NCBI GenBank assembly: GCA_016858145.1
Contig: JAEHOE010000061.1
Span: 558,001-622,000, forward strand
DNA length: 64,000 nucleotides
Reading direction: 5' to 3'
DNA from: Edaphochlamys debaryana
Lineage: Eukaryota; Chlorophyta; Chlorophyceae; Chlamydomonadales
Position 1 is the first letter of the stretch. The number at the start of each line of letters is the position of its first letter. Made by a program: the position numbers and the translations under genes. Positions 12,701-22,335 of the stretch are shown here, piece by piece. Under the pieces are notes generated by a model. It saw nothing but the letters and a program-made list of their open reading frames with translations. It made no database searches and was not told where the DNA came from.

Positions 12701-15429
12701 CAATGCCCTCCTGCAAGGGCAGGACATGCCTCGGTTACGCAACATAATAAATAGGATGCGTTTGGTTACATCGGGTGTGGCATAAATAGGGGGCTAAAGG
12801 AGGGGCATTGCAATGAAGACGGCGAGAGTGGGAGGTTGCGGGCTACAAAGGGGTGGGGAGTAACTCGAGGGGCTCGAGGCGGCGGCCTAGGCACGGCTAG
12901 CCGTAGCGAGCCCGAACGGCCAGGACCGCCCAAGTGAGAAGCGTCCACAGGCTCCCTGAAAGGCTCGGCACCTTGTCTTGGCTAGGCAAGTTAGCTTGGC
13001 CTGCCCCTGACGCCTGACGCGTGACATGGCCATGGCCTGCCGCCCGTCTTCTCCCGAGACTCCTGGCTTGCCCTGCCGCTAATAACCTAGGCCCAGCCCT
13101 CCCCGACCTCTCTCACCTGAGCCTGGGCTAAGGCCACCTCAGTTGCTCGGACCGCCGCCATCGCCGCCGCCTTAAAGCTGACGCGGCCGCCGCCGCGGCC
13201 ACCGCTGCCACCGCCGCCACTGGTGATGGGGCCGGCGGCGCCGCCGGGGCCGCTGCCGGCAGCGCCGCTGGCGGCGGCGGAGCCGCTGCCACACGAGGAG
13301 CTGCCGGCGCCGCTGCCGCCGGAACCATCGCCGCCGCCGCTGCCGGCCCTACCGGGGTCGCTGCCGCCGCCGCTTGCAGCGCGGGCCGGGTCCTGTGCAC
13401 CGCTGCCGCTGCCGCCAGCCTCGCCGTCAGTGCCGGCGCCGCCAGCGCCACGGCCGCCGCCGCCGCCGCCGGGCATTGTCAGGCGGTGGACGAAGATGGG
13501 GCTGGGCGGGGCGCTGGCGCCGCCCGTGAGGGCGCAACGCATGGCGGCGGCGGCGAGGCGGCGAACGGGCGCAGCGGCGGGGTGGGAGGAGCGGAGCTTA
13601 AGGGACATGTAGGCGTGACGTCGGGGGCTCTGGTACAGGCAGCCGGCGCCGCCAGGCATGCTGCCGCCGCTGCGGCACAACGGCGGCGGGGCCGCCGCCG
13701 GGGCGGCGGCGCCACCCGCATCGGCGGCCGGGGTGACGGGCGCGGAGGACGACGGCCCAGCGGCGGAGGGGGCGGCGGCACTGAAGGGGCTCGTGCGGCC
13801 GCGGCGCAGGCTTGCGGAGGCGCGTGACGGCGGGGACGTCGGCGGCGGCGGCGGCAGGGCTGCCGCCATCACCAGCGGCGGTACAGGCGCCGTCAGCGCC
13901 GCCGGCAAGGCCACGGCGGGGCCCGCTTGCAGATCCTCGGCTCCTGCCAAGACACGCTGCGCCGCCGTCGCCGCCGCCGCCGCTGCCGTCGAGCCCGCCG
14001 CCAGCTGGACCCGCGCCGCCCCCGGCCCGACGGGCGGCGTGCGCGCTCCCTCGGCACGGGTCCGAACGCGCGCCGCCGTTGGCGTCAGCCGGGGCGGCGA
14101 GCGGGCGAGCGCCGTCGCCAGCCAGGGTGACGGCGCTTCAATGAGAGGCACCGGCGGCGGCGGCGGCATCAGCGGCAGCGGCGGCGGCAGAAAGTCGCTG
14201 TCTGAGCGGCTCGGCGGCAGGTCGTCATCGTCAGAGTCGCTGGCGTCGTCAGTGCCGCCGCCGACGGCGGCCGAGGCGCTCGGCAGCGACGCTGACGGCG
14301 CTGCCGCCTCCGTCAGCTCGTCGACGCCGCCGCCGCCGGCGGTGGAGCACGTTCGAGCCTCCATGCTCCAGAGCGTCTCCCTGCCGACGCTGCTGCGCCG
14401 GCCGACGGCGCCGCTGGCGGCGCCGTCATCATCTGACACGCTGCCGCCGCCCCCGAAATCAGCGCCGCCGCTGACGTCACTGGCGGCGTCCGCCGCAGCC
14501 ATGGCCCGCCAGAGCGACGCCAGCGGCGGCGGCGGCGGAGGCGCCAGCGGCGTTTGGTCGCTGCCGCCGCTGCCAACATCCGCGTCAGATGCCTCCGCCG
14601 CCGTCGGCGCCTCCGCCTCCGCCGGGGCGGCGGCGACGGTTGGGCTTCCACGATCACGCGGCGAGTGCTCCTTGGACGAGCGGCCGGCGGAGCTGGGGCC
14701 GCGGGTCAGACCCTCCTCAACCCTAATTGACGCCATCGACGCCGCCGCCACAGCTGGCGGCGGCGGCGGGGCCACAACGACAGCCGCCGCCGCCGCCGCC
14801 GCCGGGGAGGCCGGCTCGCCACCGAGGTGTCGACGGGTGCGGGGCGAGGGCGGCGGGGAGATGGAGTGGCGCGGTTTGCAGGGCGCTTCCTGTGTCGGCG
14901 GCTCTGGCGGCTCCGGCGAAGGAGAAAGCTCTTGCAATCTAGTCACCTCCACCAGGCGCACAGCCGGTCCGGGCTTGACGGCATCGATGGCGTTGCCGCC
15001 GGCGGCGGCTTGGCCGGCGGCGGCGGCCGGCGGCCGGAAACTCGCCCTTAGCCCTCCGACGCCGCCGTGCATCCTCACCGCCGCCACCGCCACCGCCGCC
15101 GCCGTCGCCACCGCCGCCGCCAGCGTCCGCACGGCCGCCGTCGACGGCGCGCGCGCCGCCGCCGCCGCCAGCAGCAGGCCCAGGACCGCGACGGCGGCGA
15201 CGGCCAGCGGCACCGCCGCCGCCAGGGCGCCTTTCAGAACCATCCGACGCGCCGCAACCCAAATGGAACGTCGCCGCATTGCGGGCGCTGCAACCAAAGC
15301 TGGGGGGAGCGTGGGGCGAGTGCCGGTGCCGAGCCCGCAAACCGCTGACGCACCGCCTGCGGTCGGCCCGGGCTCGCTCCTATCTTCACTGCCCCCGCCT
15401 GCCGCTGCTGCTGCGCTGTCTGTGCTCAT
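7581..15429 (-). CDS. Large orphan multi-pass membrane protein, 2201 aa
   Basis: The exons on the minus strand are 15429-13117, 12710-11366, 11098-9302, 9126-8639 and 8243-7581 (TAG). All phases agree. Translation starts at the first ATG (MSTDSAAAAA). Two hydrophobic stretches lie at about residues 66-88 and 95-118. The last exon holds several more, including EVLLVTLILLIGLRVWPYLL at about 2000 and DILHLGVLPILMYICLDV at about 2088. The ~1850 residues between are rich in Ala, Gly, Pro and acidic residues, with ordered islands such as HVSNWLALPGCVQLLGQLWW, GVYDRMVDEQLAQLYAG and WRETLVALSHFLLSQGAVHL. Intron 3 is a GC-AG intron. I recognise no family. The ends look membrane-anchored and the middle may be a cytosolic loop. 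Exon joins are supported only by phase and splice consensus. Confidence 0.7.
9127..9301 (-). other. GC-AG intron flanked by a 9-bp direct repeat
   Basis: The donor reads CTCAG|GCGAGTT and the next exon begins CCAG|GCGAGTC, so CAGGCGAGT occurs at both borders. Of the donors I tried here, only the GC donor keeps the frame (WSSG|ESGSAAYACRSS). GTGCGT nearby gives the wrong phase and reaches a stop. Confidence 0.65.
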
Positions 15430-16249
15430 GGCCCCGCGCCAAATTGCGGGGCCTGGGAGGCCGCGGCGCGGCGGGCTTCAGCGCGCGAGTGCAACGTTGT
15501 CTGCGGACCGGCTTGTCTGTGCTTGCCCTGAGCTGACCTGCTACTTCATTCGTTGTATGCAATGCTAGCTAGCGTGTAGGCCCGTGCGCCGGATCATCAA
15601 AAGCATAAGCAAGAAACAGTACTTTTCAAACCTCGAAGCGCCCTTGCGGCTCTCCGCGGGGCCCCCGACAGCCCCTTGGGTCGCGCGGCGGCGCCGCCTC
15701 AAATCCAGCTCGTTGCTGCAAGCCGAGGAAACGCCGTTCCAGCGCCCTGCTACCCTGGGCGTCCTCGCTTGCCGCAATGCGCGAACTCAGCGGGGTGGGG
15801 ATGCTGGGGTTGGACGGCCGGTCCACGCCGTTCCTAGCTAGGTGCGCTCGACCGTCTGGCCGCCCGACCCTGCCAGTCCGCCCCCTTCCACCCCCCTTGC
15901 CGTGTCGCCACTCTTCCGGGGTAGGCGCCCCTGCCTTGCTGCCCGACCCAGCTAGTCTGCCCCCTCCTGCCGCCCTCTTGCCCGACCCAGCCGCGCAAGC
16001 GATGATCCTCCTAGTGGGTCCTCTGCCCGACCCAGTTAGTCTGCTCATCCCAACCCAGCCGCACCCAAGCCCGTCAATGCCGTGTCTTGCGCGCCGCACC
16101 TTCCACCAAACCCCTACCCTCTGACCCTGCCCCCCCTGCCCCTCTGCCAGACCGCCCGTCCTGAACCCGTGCTTCCCTCACGCTCCCGCGCTCTTCCTGC
16201 TCCCCCTCCCTCTCCCCACTCTTTTCCTCTCTCACACTCTCACTCTTTC
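15430..16249. other. Intergenic: promoter of gene 2 and 3' UTR of gene 3
   Basis: Both flanking genes run on the minus strand. No further gene is supported. The phrase TGCCCGACCCAG recurs at 15940, 15979 and 16024, the first and third copies extended by (C/T)TAGTCTGC. Confidence 0.5.
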
Positions 16250-18813
16250 TCACTTTAACAACAGCTCGTACGCGATGCCCGCCGCCGCCATGAGTGAGAC
16301 GCCCACCACCAGGGGATTAGTCACCAGCCGCATCAGGCTTGGGCCGCCGCCTGCGCAAAGGTTCAGGGAGGAGGGCGTGCAGAGGAGGAGGTGGGCTCAA
16401 GGGCTGGAGGGAGTGGGAGGGGGAAATGGGCTGGAGGAGACTAAGAGAGAGAGAGAGGTACACAGGCTGAGACTCAAGGGAGAAGAGTGGAGGGAGGAGA
16501 CCCTCGGCTGCTGCCCTTCCCTCCAGAACATCGTGGGAGCAATCTTTGGCAAAGCCGCTTCCAGCAGCCCCCCGCTGCACAGCAAGCCATTCCTCCGCCG
16601 CCCTCTAGGGCCAGCCCCTTGCACGCACACCTTTCCACCCCGTCCACCTGCCCTCCCCCCTTGGACCCAGCCGAACCCAACCAGCCACACACAAGCACTG
16701 CACCCACACCGCACCTGCCCGGCCTCCGCCCTCCGCGGCCCCATCCTCCAGGTCTTCAGCGTCGAGCTGCACCTTCCTGGGGGGGGATGGAAGCGGGGCA
16801 GCGGGCAGCGCACTTGAATGAGGTAGGGGAGGGCACAAGGGCAGGCAGATCGGCAAGGCGAAAAGCGAGCTCAAGCGCAGTTCATCCCTGCAGAAGTGCG
16901 CGTCAAAGTGATGCGTGCCCGGTCAGCTCCCGCTGGCGCCCTTGCCCCCGCTCCCCAGCCCCACCCTCCCCGCTGCCATCCTGCAGCCGCCCCCCCACCC
17001 CCCTCCTCACCGGCCATACGGACCCGGCTTGGGCTCCCCTAGCGTCGTGGTGACTCCTGAGGGGATGCGGCAGATGCAGATTCAGATCCGGATAACATGT
17101 TGGGCACTCGCGCAAATGGCATCTGCCGATCCCAAAGGAACACCCCGCCTCCCGTCCCTCCCTCGTGCCACGGTACACCCATAGCACGTTCCCCGCTCCC
17201 TCACCTGCTCACTGCTCACTCCCTGTTTCTCTCTCCACATCTACCGCACCCTCCCAAGGCCTCCACCTGTCCGCTTGCACCGACAGTAGATGAGCCCCCC
17301 CCCTGTCCCCCTGCCTCAGCCATCTCTCTGCCTCCTTGCCCAGACCACCCCCATCCTCCTCCCACTCCCTCTCCCTACCCCCTGAGCCCCACCTGTCCGC
17401 TTGCACCAGTAATAGATGAGACCCGTCTTCTTGTCCACCACCTGATGGGGGGTGGGGCGTGAGGAGGGAGAGAGGAGAGCGCGAGGGTTGAGGTCTATAA
17501 GGATGGGGGGTGGAGGGGTTGAGGGCTAAGGGTCCTCTGTCGACGACAGGGTTCAGGGGTTCGAAGGGATGCTGGAGGAGGCGTTGTGATCTGGGGGACC
17601 TGTGTGTGCATGACTGTCAGGGGCTGGGAACAGGCGCCCTCCCCCTCCGCTCCCCGCCCCCTCCCCCCCCTGAAGTCCCCTTCCCTTGCCCACGGCGGCC
17701 AGACCCCCACCTCGATCCACGTGTCCGGTTTGGGCGCTCCGGGCACAGTCGTCTCTCCTGCAAGCGGAGGGGATGGAGCGGTGAACCGAGGGGAACTAGC
17801 TGGCTGTGGACCAACCGCAGCCCCCGGCCTTGCCCCTGCCCGGGCCCCAGAGGGGCCCGGACGGAGCCCACACGGGCCCCAGGTCTTACACAGGCCGTGT
17901 CACACGAGCCCTGAACACAGGCCATGTCTCGCTCGGGGTCCTCACCCCATGATGAACACGAAAGCCCCCTTGGCTGCAAGATACGGCACCGGTAGTTGGC
18001 CCTGTGGCCTCCACGCCCACGGAACCACCCCAGAGTCTTGGCCCCGCGGCTGCCGAGACAGACCTGGCCTTCACCCGGTATCCCCAGGGAGCTGTGCTCC
18101 GGGTGGGAGGGTATGGTATAGCCCGGCCCGCCCGTCTCCAACACACCAGATCGCAGCTTGCGCAAGGCTGGCCAGACCACGACAGATCCGAGTCCGTCAA
18201 GCTGCCACCCACGGTCCACGTTGACTTTGACGTGGTCAAACCCGAGCTTGCGGTCGGCAGTCAACGTTGACTGGATCGCCCCAACGTTGACCAGGTCTGC
18301 AAGTGCCTCTCCTCCCACCCCAGCCCCCCGCCACCGGGGGCCCCTGCCCCCGGCCAACGTTGCTCACCCGTCAGCACGCTGCGCCAGCGCACGCCCCCGT
18401 CACCGTCCTTGACCTCCTCCCACTCGTCCTCGAGCGACTTGTTCGGCTTGTTCAGGGCTGCGGGCGAGGGGGGAGTCAATCCAACCATGAGGCAGCAGCA
18501 GCAGCAGCGGCATCCCGAGGATGAGGTTGGACCAACGTCGCTACCCTTCGCGCAGCCCCGGGCCCTAGCGGCTCCCCCTTGAGGCCACAAAGCAAAGGAA
18601 GGCGAACTTGGGCTCAGCCTCCGGTCGCGCACCTGGCCCCTTGAGCCATCCCGGCAGCGACGCCTCCGAGCCGCTGGTGCTGGGGGCATCGTCATCTGAA
18701 GCATCTGACGGTTTGGTCGCAAAGCGTGCTATACTGCAGGCCGGCGAGAGAGCTGCTAGAAGCGCGGATGGCCGATGTGCCAGTACCCGGCGGGCGTGCT
18801 GGGCTAGGGACAT
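16250..18813 (-). CDS. Organelle-targeted tandem WW-like protein with C-terminal membrane helix, 191 aa
   Basis: The exons are 18813-18633, 18457-18368, 17757-17711, 17441-17393, 17056-17011, 16776-16715 and 16350-16250 (TGA). The N-terminus, MSLAQHARRVLAHRPSALL, is Arg/Ala-rich without acidic residues, as in mitochondrial presequences. Two WW-like motifs follow: DEWEEVKDGDGG...VLTGETTVPGAPKP and DTWIEVVDKKTGLIYYWCKR...GEPKP. Both keep the first Trp and a GxPKP end but lack the usual second Trp. An acidic linker (LDAEDLEDG) leads to one helix, LVTNPLVVGVSLMAAAGIAY, four residues from the stop region, so the protein may be tail-anchored in an organelle membrane. WW motifs bind proline-rich ligands; no partner is evident. 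The gene is divergent from the NTF2-like gene. Confidence 0.8.
17264..17294 (-). repeat. Partial copy of WW exon 4 donor edge
   Basis: CACCTGTCCGCTTGCACC here repeats 17390-17420 at an offset of 126. On the minus strand it carries the end of exon 4 (LIY..CKRT) plus a GTGGAG donor. It lies downstream of the true exon, inside the following intron. Confidence 0.85.
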
Positions 18814-19007
18814 GGTTGCAATTGAGTGCCTTGGTGTAACAATAAGCCAACAGTGATCAGCAAGTTGTTTGGTACACTGAGTGCCTTCGCGGGAATCCCG
18901 CATGCTCCATGCACGCTTGTGCACGCTCGGCTGCGACGCCACAGCACACACGGAGCCTGCACAAGTATAACACTGAACCACTCACCTCAAAACGCGAAAG
19001 AATACAC
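18814..19007. promoter_or_regulatory. Bidirectional promoter region, 194 bp
   Basis: Only 194 bp separate the start codons of the WW protein (-) and the NTF2-like protein (+), so both promoters and 5' UTRs must overlap or abut here. I see no clear TATA box. A further in-frame ATG at 18909 could lengthen the + strand protein by 33 residues. Confidence 0.6.
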
Positions 19008-20645
19008 ATGCGGGCTTCCACGCTCCGCCCACCCCGGAGCATCGCGACCCCCACATTCACTCGCACGCTGAGAACAACCCAGCCCTTCTCATTCACAAGC
19101 CTGCGCGGGCTGCTAGGAACTGGTGGCGACTCGGGCGCACGCCTGGCCGGGGGTCTCAGGTGGGGACTGGGGCGACGCGGGCGCGGTGAGGGGGCCACTG
19201 CCACGCCACCCTCCCAGCCAAGCCGAACTCCACGCACCCTCTCCGCTGAGCAGGACGACCCGCCAGAATCCACGCCAGACCCAGCCCCCCTCTCTGCCCC
19301 CCCTCCATTTCCCCCCCACAGTACAAACAGCTCCCAAAGCTCACGAGCCCCTCGCGCCGGCAGCCCCACCACCACCACCGCCACGGCAGCCGCTACCGGA
19401 GGGGCGGGGGCGCGGACCCCCCCGCCCCTACCCCCGCCCCCGCCCCCACCTCAGCACGCCGCAGCGCTGCGGGCCGCGGAGGACTACATGCTGCTGTCCC
19501 GAACGGAGACGCTAGAGCAGGTGCGAGCCTGCGGGTCCGCTAAGACACGTGAGGGCCGGGCAGGACAGGGCCGGGCTCAAAGGCAGGGTGAAGCGACGTC
19601 TTTCACCAGGGTAGCGCCACTCTCGATCGGAAACGCGAGAGCAGGTGCGTGCCTGCAGGTCCGCTGATAATCCTTAGGGCCAGGGCCGATGTGCCACGCA
19701 AGCCCCTCTGGCCAGGGCCAGGGTCTCGGCACCCCTCGGGGGCAGGGTGAAGCGCCGCCTTAAACCAGGGTTGCGCCGCTCTTCAACAGCCCAACGGCCC
19801 ACGCCTGAGCCCGCCTGACCCACGCGGCCCTGTCAGCGCCATGCTCGCGCCACCTATCCCCAGTTCCCCACTCCTTGTTGTTCTCGGGCCCCCAGGGCCC
19901 CGAGCATGGGCCCCGACCCTGCCCCCTACCGGTATGCTGACCATTTCCAACCCTGCCGTTCCCTGCCCCCGCCCAGGTGCTCCCCGCTGTCGCCAGCGTC
20001 CTACTGCTGACCCCCCCCGCCCCCCCTCCAATGCCCTGCTGCGCTTAACAACACCTTGTAACATCACGCCACGTCAGTACCCGAACCCCTACCCTAACCC
20101 GAGACCCCTGCCGCTCCCGCTTCCGCGCCCCCCACCCCCCCGGCCCCCAGGTGTTTCCGCTGCTTGCCCCCGATGCGAGCTACCGCTCCGATGCGCTGGG
20201 CAGCTCCTGGGAGGGGCGGGAGGCCATCCGCGGCATGATGGAGGGCTTCTTCGCCAAGTGAGTGCCGTACGCCGTACACCGCTGTACATGTGGATGCCGT
20301 ACTTACCAAGCGGGGCGAGCGTTGCTTACCACAATCGCGCAGGCCGCGCACCCGGACCATTGCCATTACCGCCATTGCCGCCATCATCACCTCCCGTCTC
20401 CCCTCAGCACCGTTAGCATTCCATGCTCGTTCCCAGCTTTCCAGGTTTGTGACCTCGTTGCGTTGCGTACCACCTCCCGTGCCCCCGCACCCTGGCACGT
20501 GGCAGGCTCCCGGACGTGCGGTGGGAGGTGCGGTCGCTGGCGGTGGAGCCAAGCAGCGCCCCCCAGGGGGTGCAGGGGGTGCAGGGGGTGCGGGTGGCGG
20601 TGGAGTTCACGCGGTGAGCGGCCTCGGGGAGGGGGGGGGGGGGGG

Positions 20646-20728
<83 letters not shown>

Positions 20729-21357
20729 GGGGGGGGGGGGGGGGGGGGGGGGGGGTGTTTGAAGCTGATAAGCGGGAGAGCGTCGAATGGTTAGTGGGAT
20801 TGCCGGAGAAGGTACATACCGCCACAGTGTCCATGATAGGTTCGGGTGTCCCGGGGGAGGGGGGGAGGGGGGGAGGGGGGGAGGGGCACGCTGACGGGCG
20901 GGCGCTGTCGGGGGAGGGCGGGGGAGGGCACACGGTGAGGGGCCCAGCAGGGGTTGGAGGCGGAGGGCGGGGGCAGGGGAAAGGGACAGGGCAGGGCAGG
21001 GTGGGGGCGAGAGGCTTGTCTGGGCTGGTGGCTCCAGGGTGCAGGGCCGAGGGAGCCAGTGTGTTGGGGAGGCCTGGGGTTGTGGCTTCGGCGGCTGCTG
21101 GTGGGCCAAGCTTGCAGATGGCCAGGTGTCAGGGACTAGCAACCAGGCCAAACAGAGCAGGCAGCTTAGCACCAGGGCATGGTCAGGCCCTTTCCGCCGC
21201 CCCACCCTCTTGACCCCTCCCTCCCCCCCCTGACAGGTACTGGACCAACGAGGAAGGGCAGGCGGTGGTGGCGACCGGGCGGGAGTGGATCTACGTGGAT
21301 CCTGCCGGCGGACCGGGATCCATCCAGCACGTCCACGTGGCCAAGCTGGATCCGTAA
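19008..21357 (+). CDS. NTF2/SnoaL-like domain protein with organelle presequence, 282 aa
   Basis: The exons are 19008-19520, 20151-20257, 20506-20613 and 21237-21357 (TAA). The chosen start gives MRASTLRPPRSIATPTFTRT, an Arg/Ser/Thr-rich transit-type N-terminus. About 110 Ser/Pro/Thr-rich residues follow. The C-terminal ~120 residues read as one NTF2-like fold: helix AALRAAEDYMLLSRTETLEQ, then APDASYRSDALG, SWEGREAIRGMMEGFF, PDVRWEVRSLAVEP, RVAVEFTRYW, GQAVVATGREWIYV and IQHVHVAKLDP. GREAI followed by alternating strands is typical of SnoaL/NTF2-like proteins. Some of these are enzymes and others scaffolds, so no reaction can be assigned. A GVQGVQGV triplet shows a 9-bp repeat inside the domain. 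Intron 3 contains a huge poly-G tract. Confidence 0.8.
19511..19790 (+). repeat. Tandem duplication spanning the exon 1 donor
   Basis: AGAGCAGGTGCG(A/T)GCCTGC at 19514 recurs at 19638, and GGCAGGGTGAAGCG at 19582 recurs at 19741. The second copy has about 34 extra bases. The first copy is the exon end plus the true donor. The second is a decoy donor in the intron. Confidence 0.8.
20631..20755 (+). repeat. Poly-G tract in intron 3, 125 bp
   Basis: Runs of 17, 79 and 27 G are separated by single A at 20648 and 20728. It lies 18 bases after the donor of intron 3 of the NTF2-like gene. Shorter G-rich repeats continue near 20855-20885. The exact length may be an assembly estimate. Confidence 0.9.
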
Positions 21358-22335
21358 GGGTTCTGGAACGGACCGGATCGGACGGAGAGCGTCGTCGTGC
21401 TGAGTCGCGATCGGGCTGTTGAGGCAATGCAAGCACTGATCATAGGGGGTGGGGTGAGAGAGTTTGGGAGTTGGGACTGAAACGCGCTGAGGGGGCTGCA
21501 GATGGCGGGTGGCGTGGCTGGAGTCTGCATGAATTTACCCCAGGCTGGACCCGGTTAAAGCGCTGTGACAGACAGGAGGGCAGGCTACACCCTCGCTATA
21601 GAGGCTATGGTGCCCTGGTCTCCTCCGCGGCTCTGGTCTCCTCCGAGGCTCTGGTGCTCTGGTCTCCTCCGCGGGAAGTCGCGCCGAGCAGCGGGTGTAC
21701 GCATGCGTCTGGACGCAGCTTGCCCGCGATCACTTCCACCTCGTCGCGACCATCCTTGCCAGGCCTCAGGCGGACCGCAAATCCGGTTGAGCTAATGTTG
21801 TAGCTGAAGCATGGTGGCATTGCACCAAGAAAACGGCGCGTAGGACCTCAAGTCGGCTCAAGGAACATGCACATGCATGAGCGCGGCCAAGTACACAGAC
21901 GTTGCAGTGATCAAAGTAACAGTATAGCTATATCATGGGGAGAGTATGTATGGATGCCTGGCCCTGGGCTGCGGACCTGAATTGCGATCCCGCCCTTTCG
22001 TACGGGGTTACGGCGTCACCGAACAACCCGAGCCGGTGTCGATGCAGCGCCAGAGACCCAGACTGCACCCGCTTAGTCTGCCATCGTCTTCAACGTCCCT
22101 TGCTACCTCTGTTGCGCCCTGTAGGGCATCTGTCCCCGGAGAGCGTCTGGGCTCTCCTTGGGCCCAGGCGTCATCCGTCTCCGCCCAGTCCCCTCCCTCA
22201 CGGTCCACAGTCCCCTCAGCCCTACGCACACCACAAGGCGCTTCGCGCAACGTTGGTGTCATCTATCCCCTCAGCTCTCCTTGCCCACCCTCGCCTATCA
22301 TCATGCGGTCCCCTCCTCAGCACATACCACCTCCA
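21358..22335. other. Convergent intergenic region between genes 4 and 5
   Basis: This holds the 3' UTRs of the NTF2-like gene (+) and of the two-helix membrane gene (-). No coding sequence is supported. CTGGTCTCCTCCG(C/A)GG recurs three times at 21609-21674. Confidence 0.55.

Noticed and set aside
13658..15568. 636-codon open frame antisense to gene 2
   Set aside because: It is a shadow of the GC-rich first exon. It is pure Ala/Gly/Ser/Pro/Arg sequence with no conserved motif, whereas the minus strand has phased exons and membrane helices.
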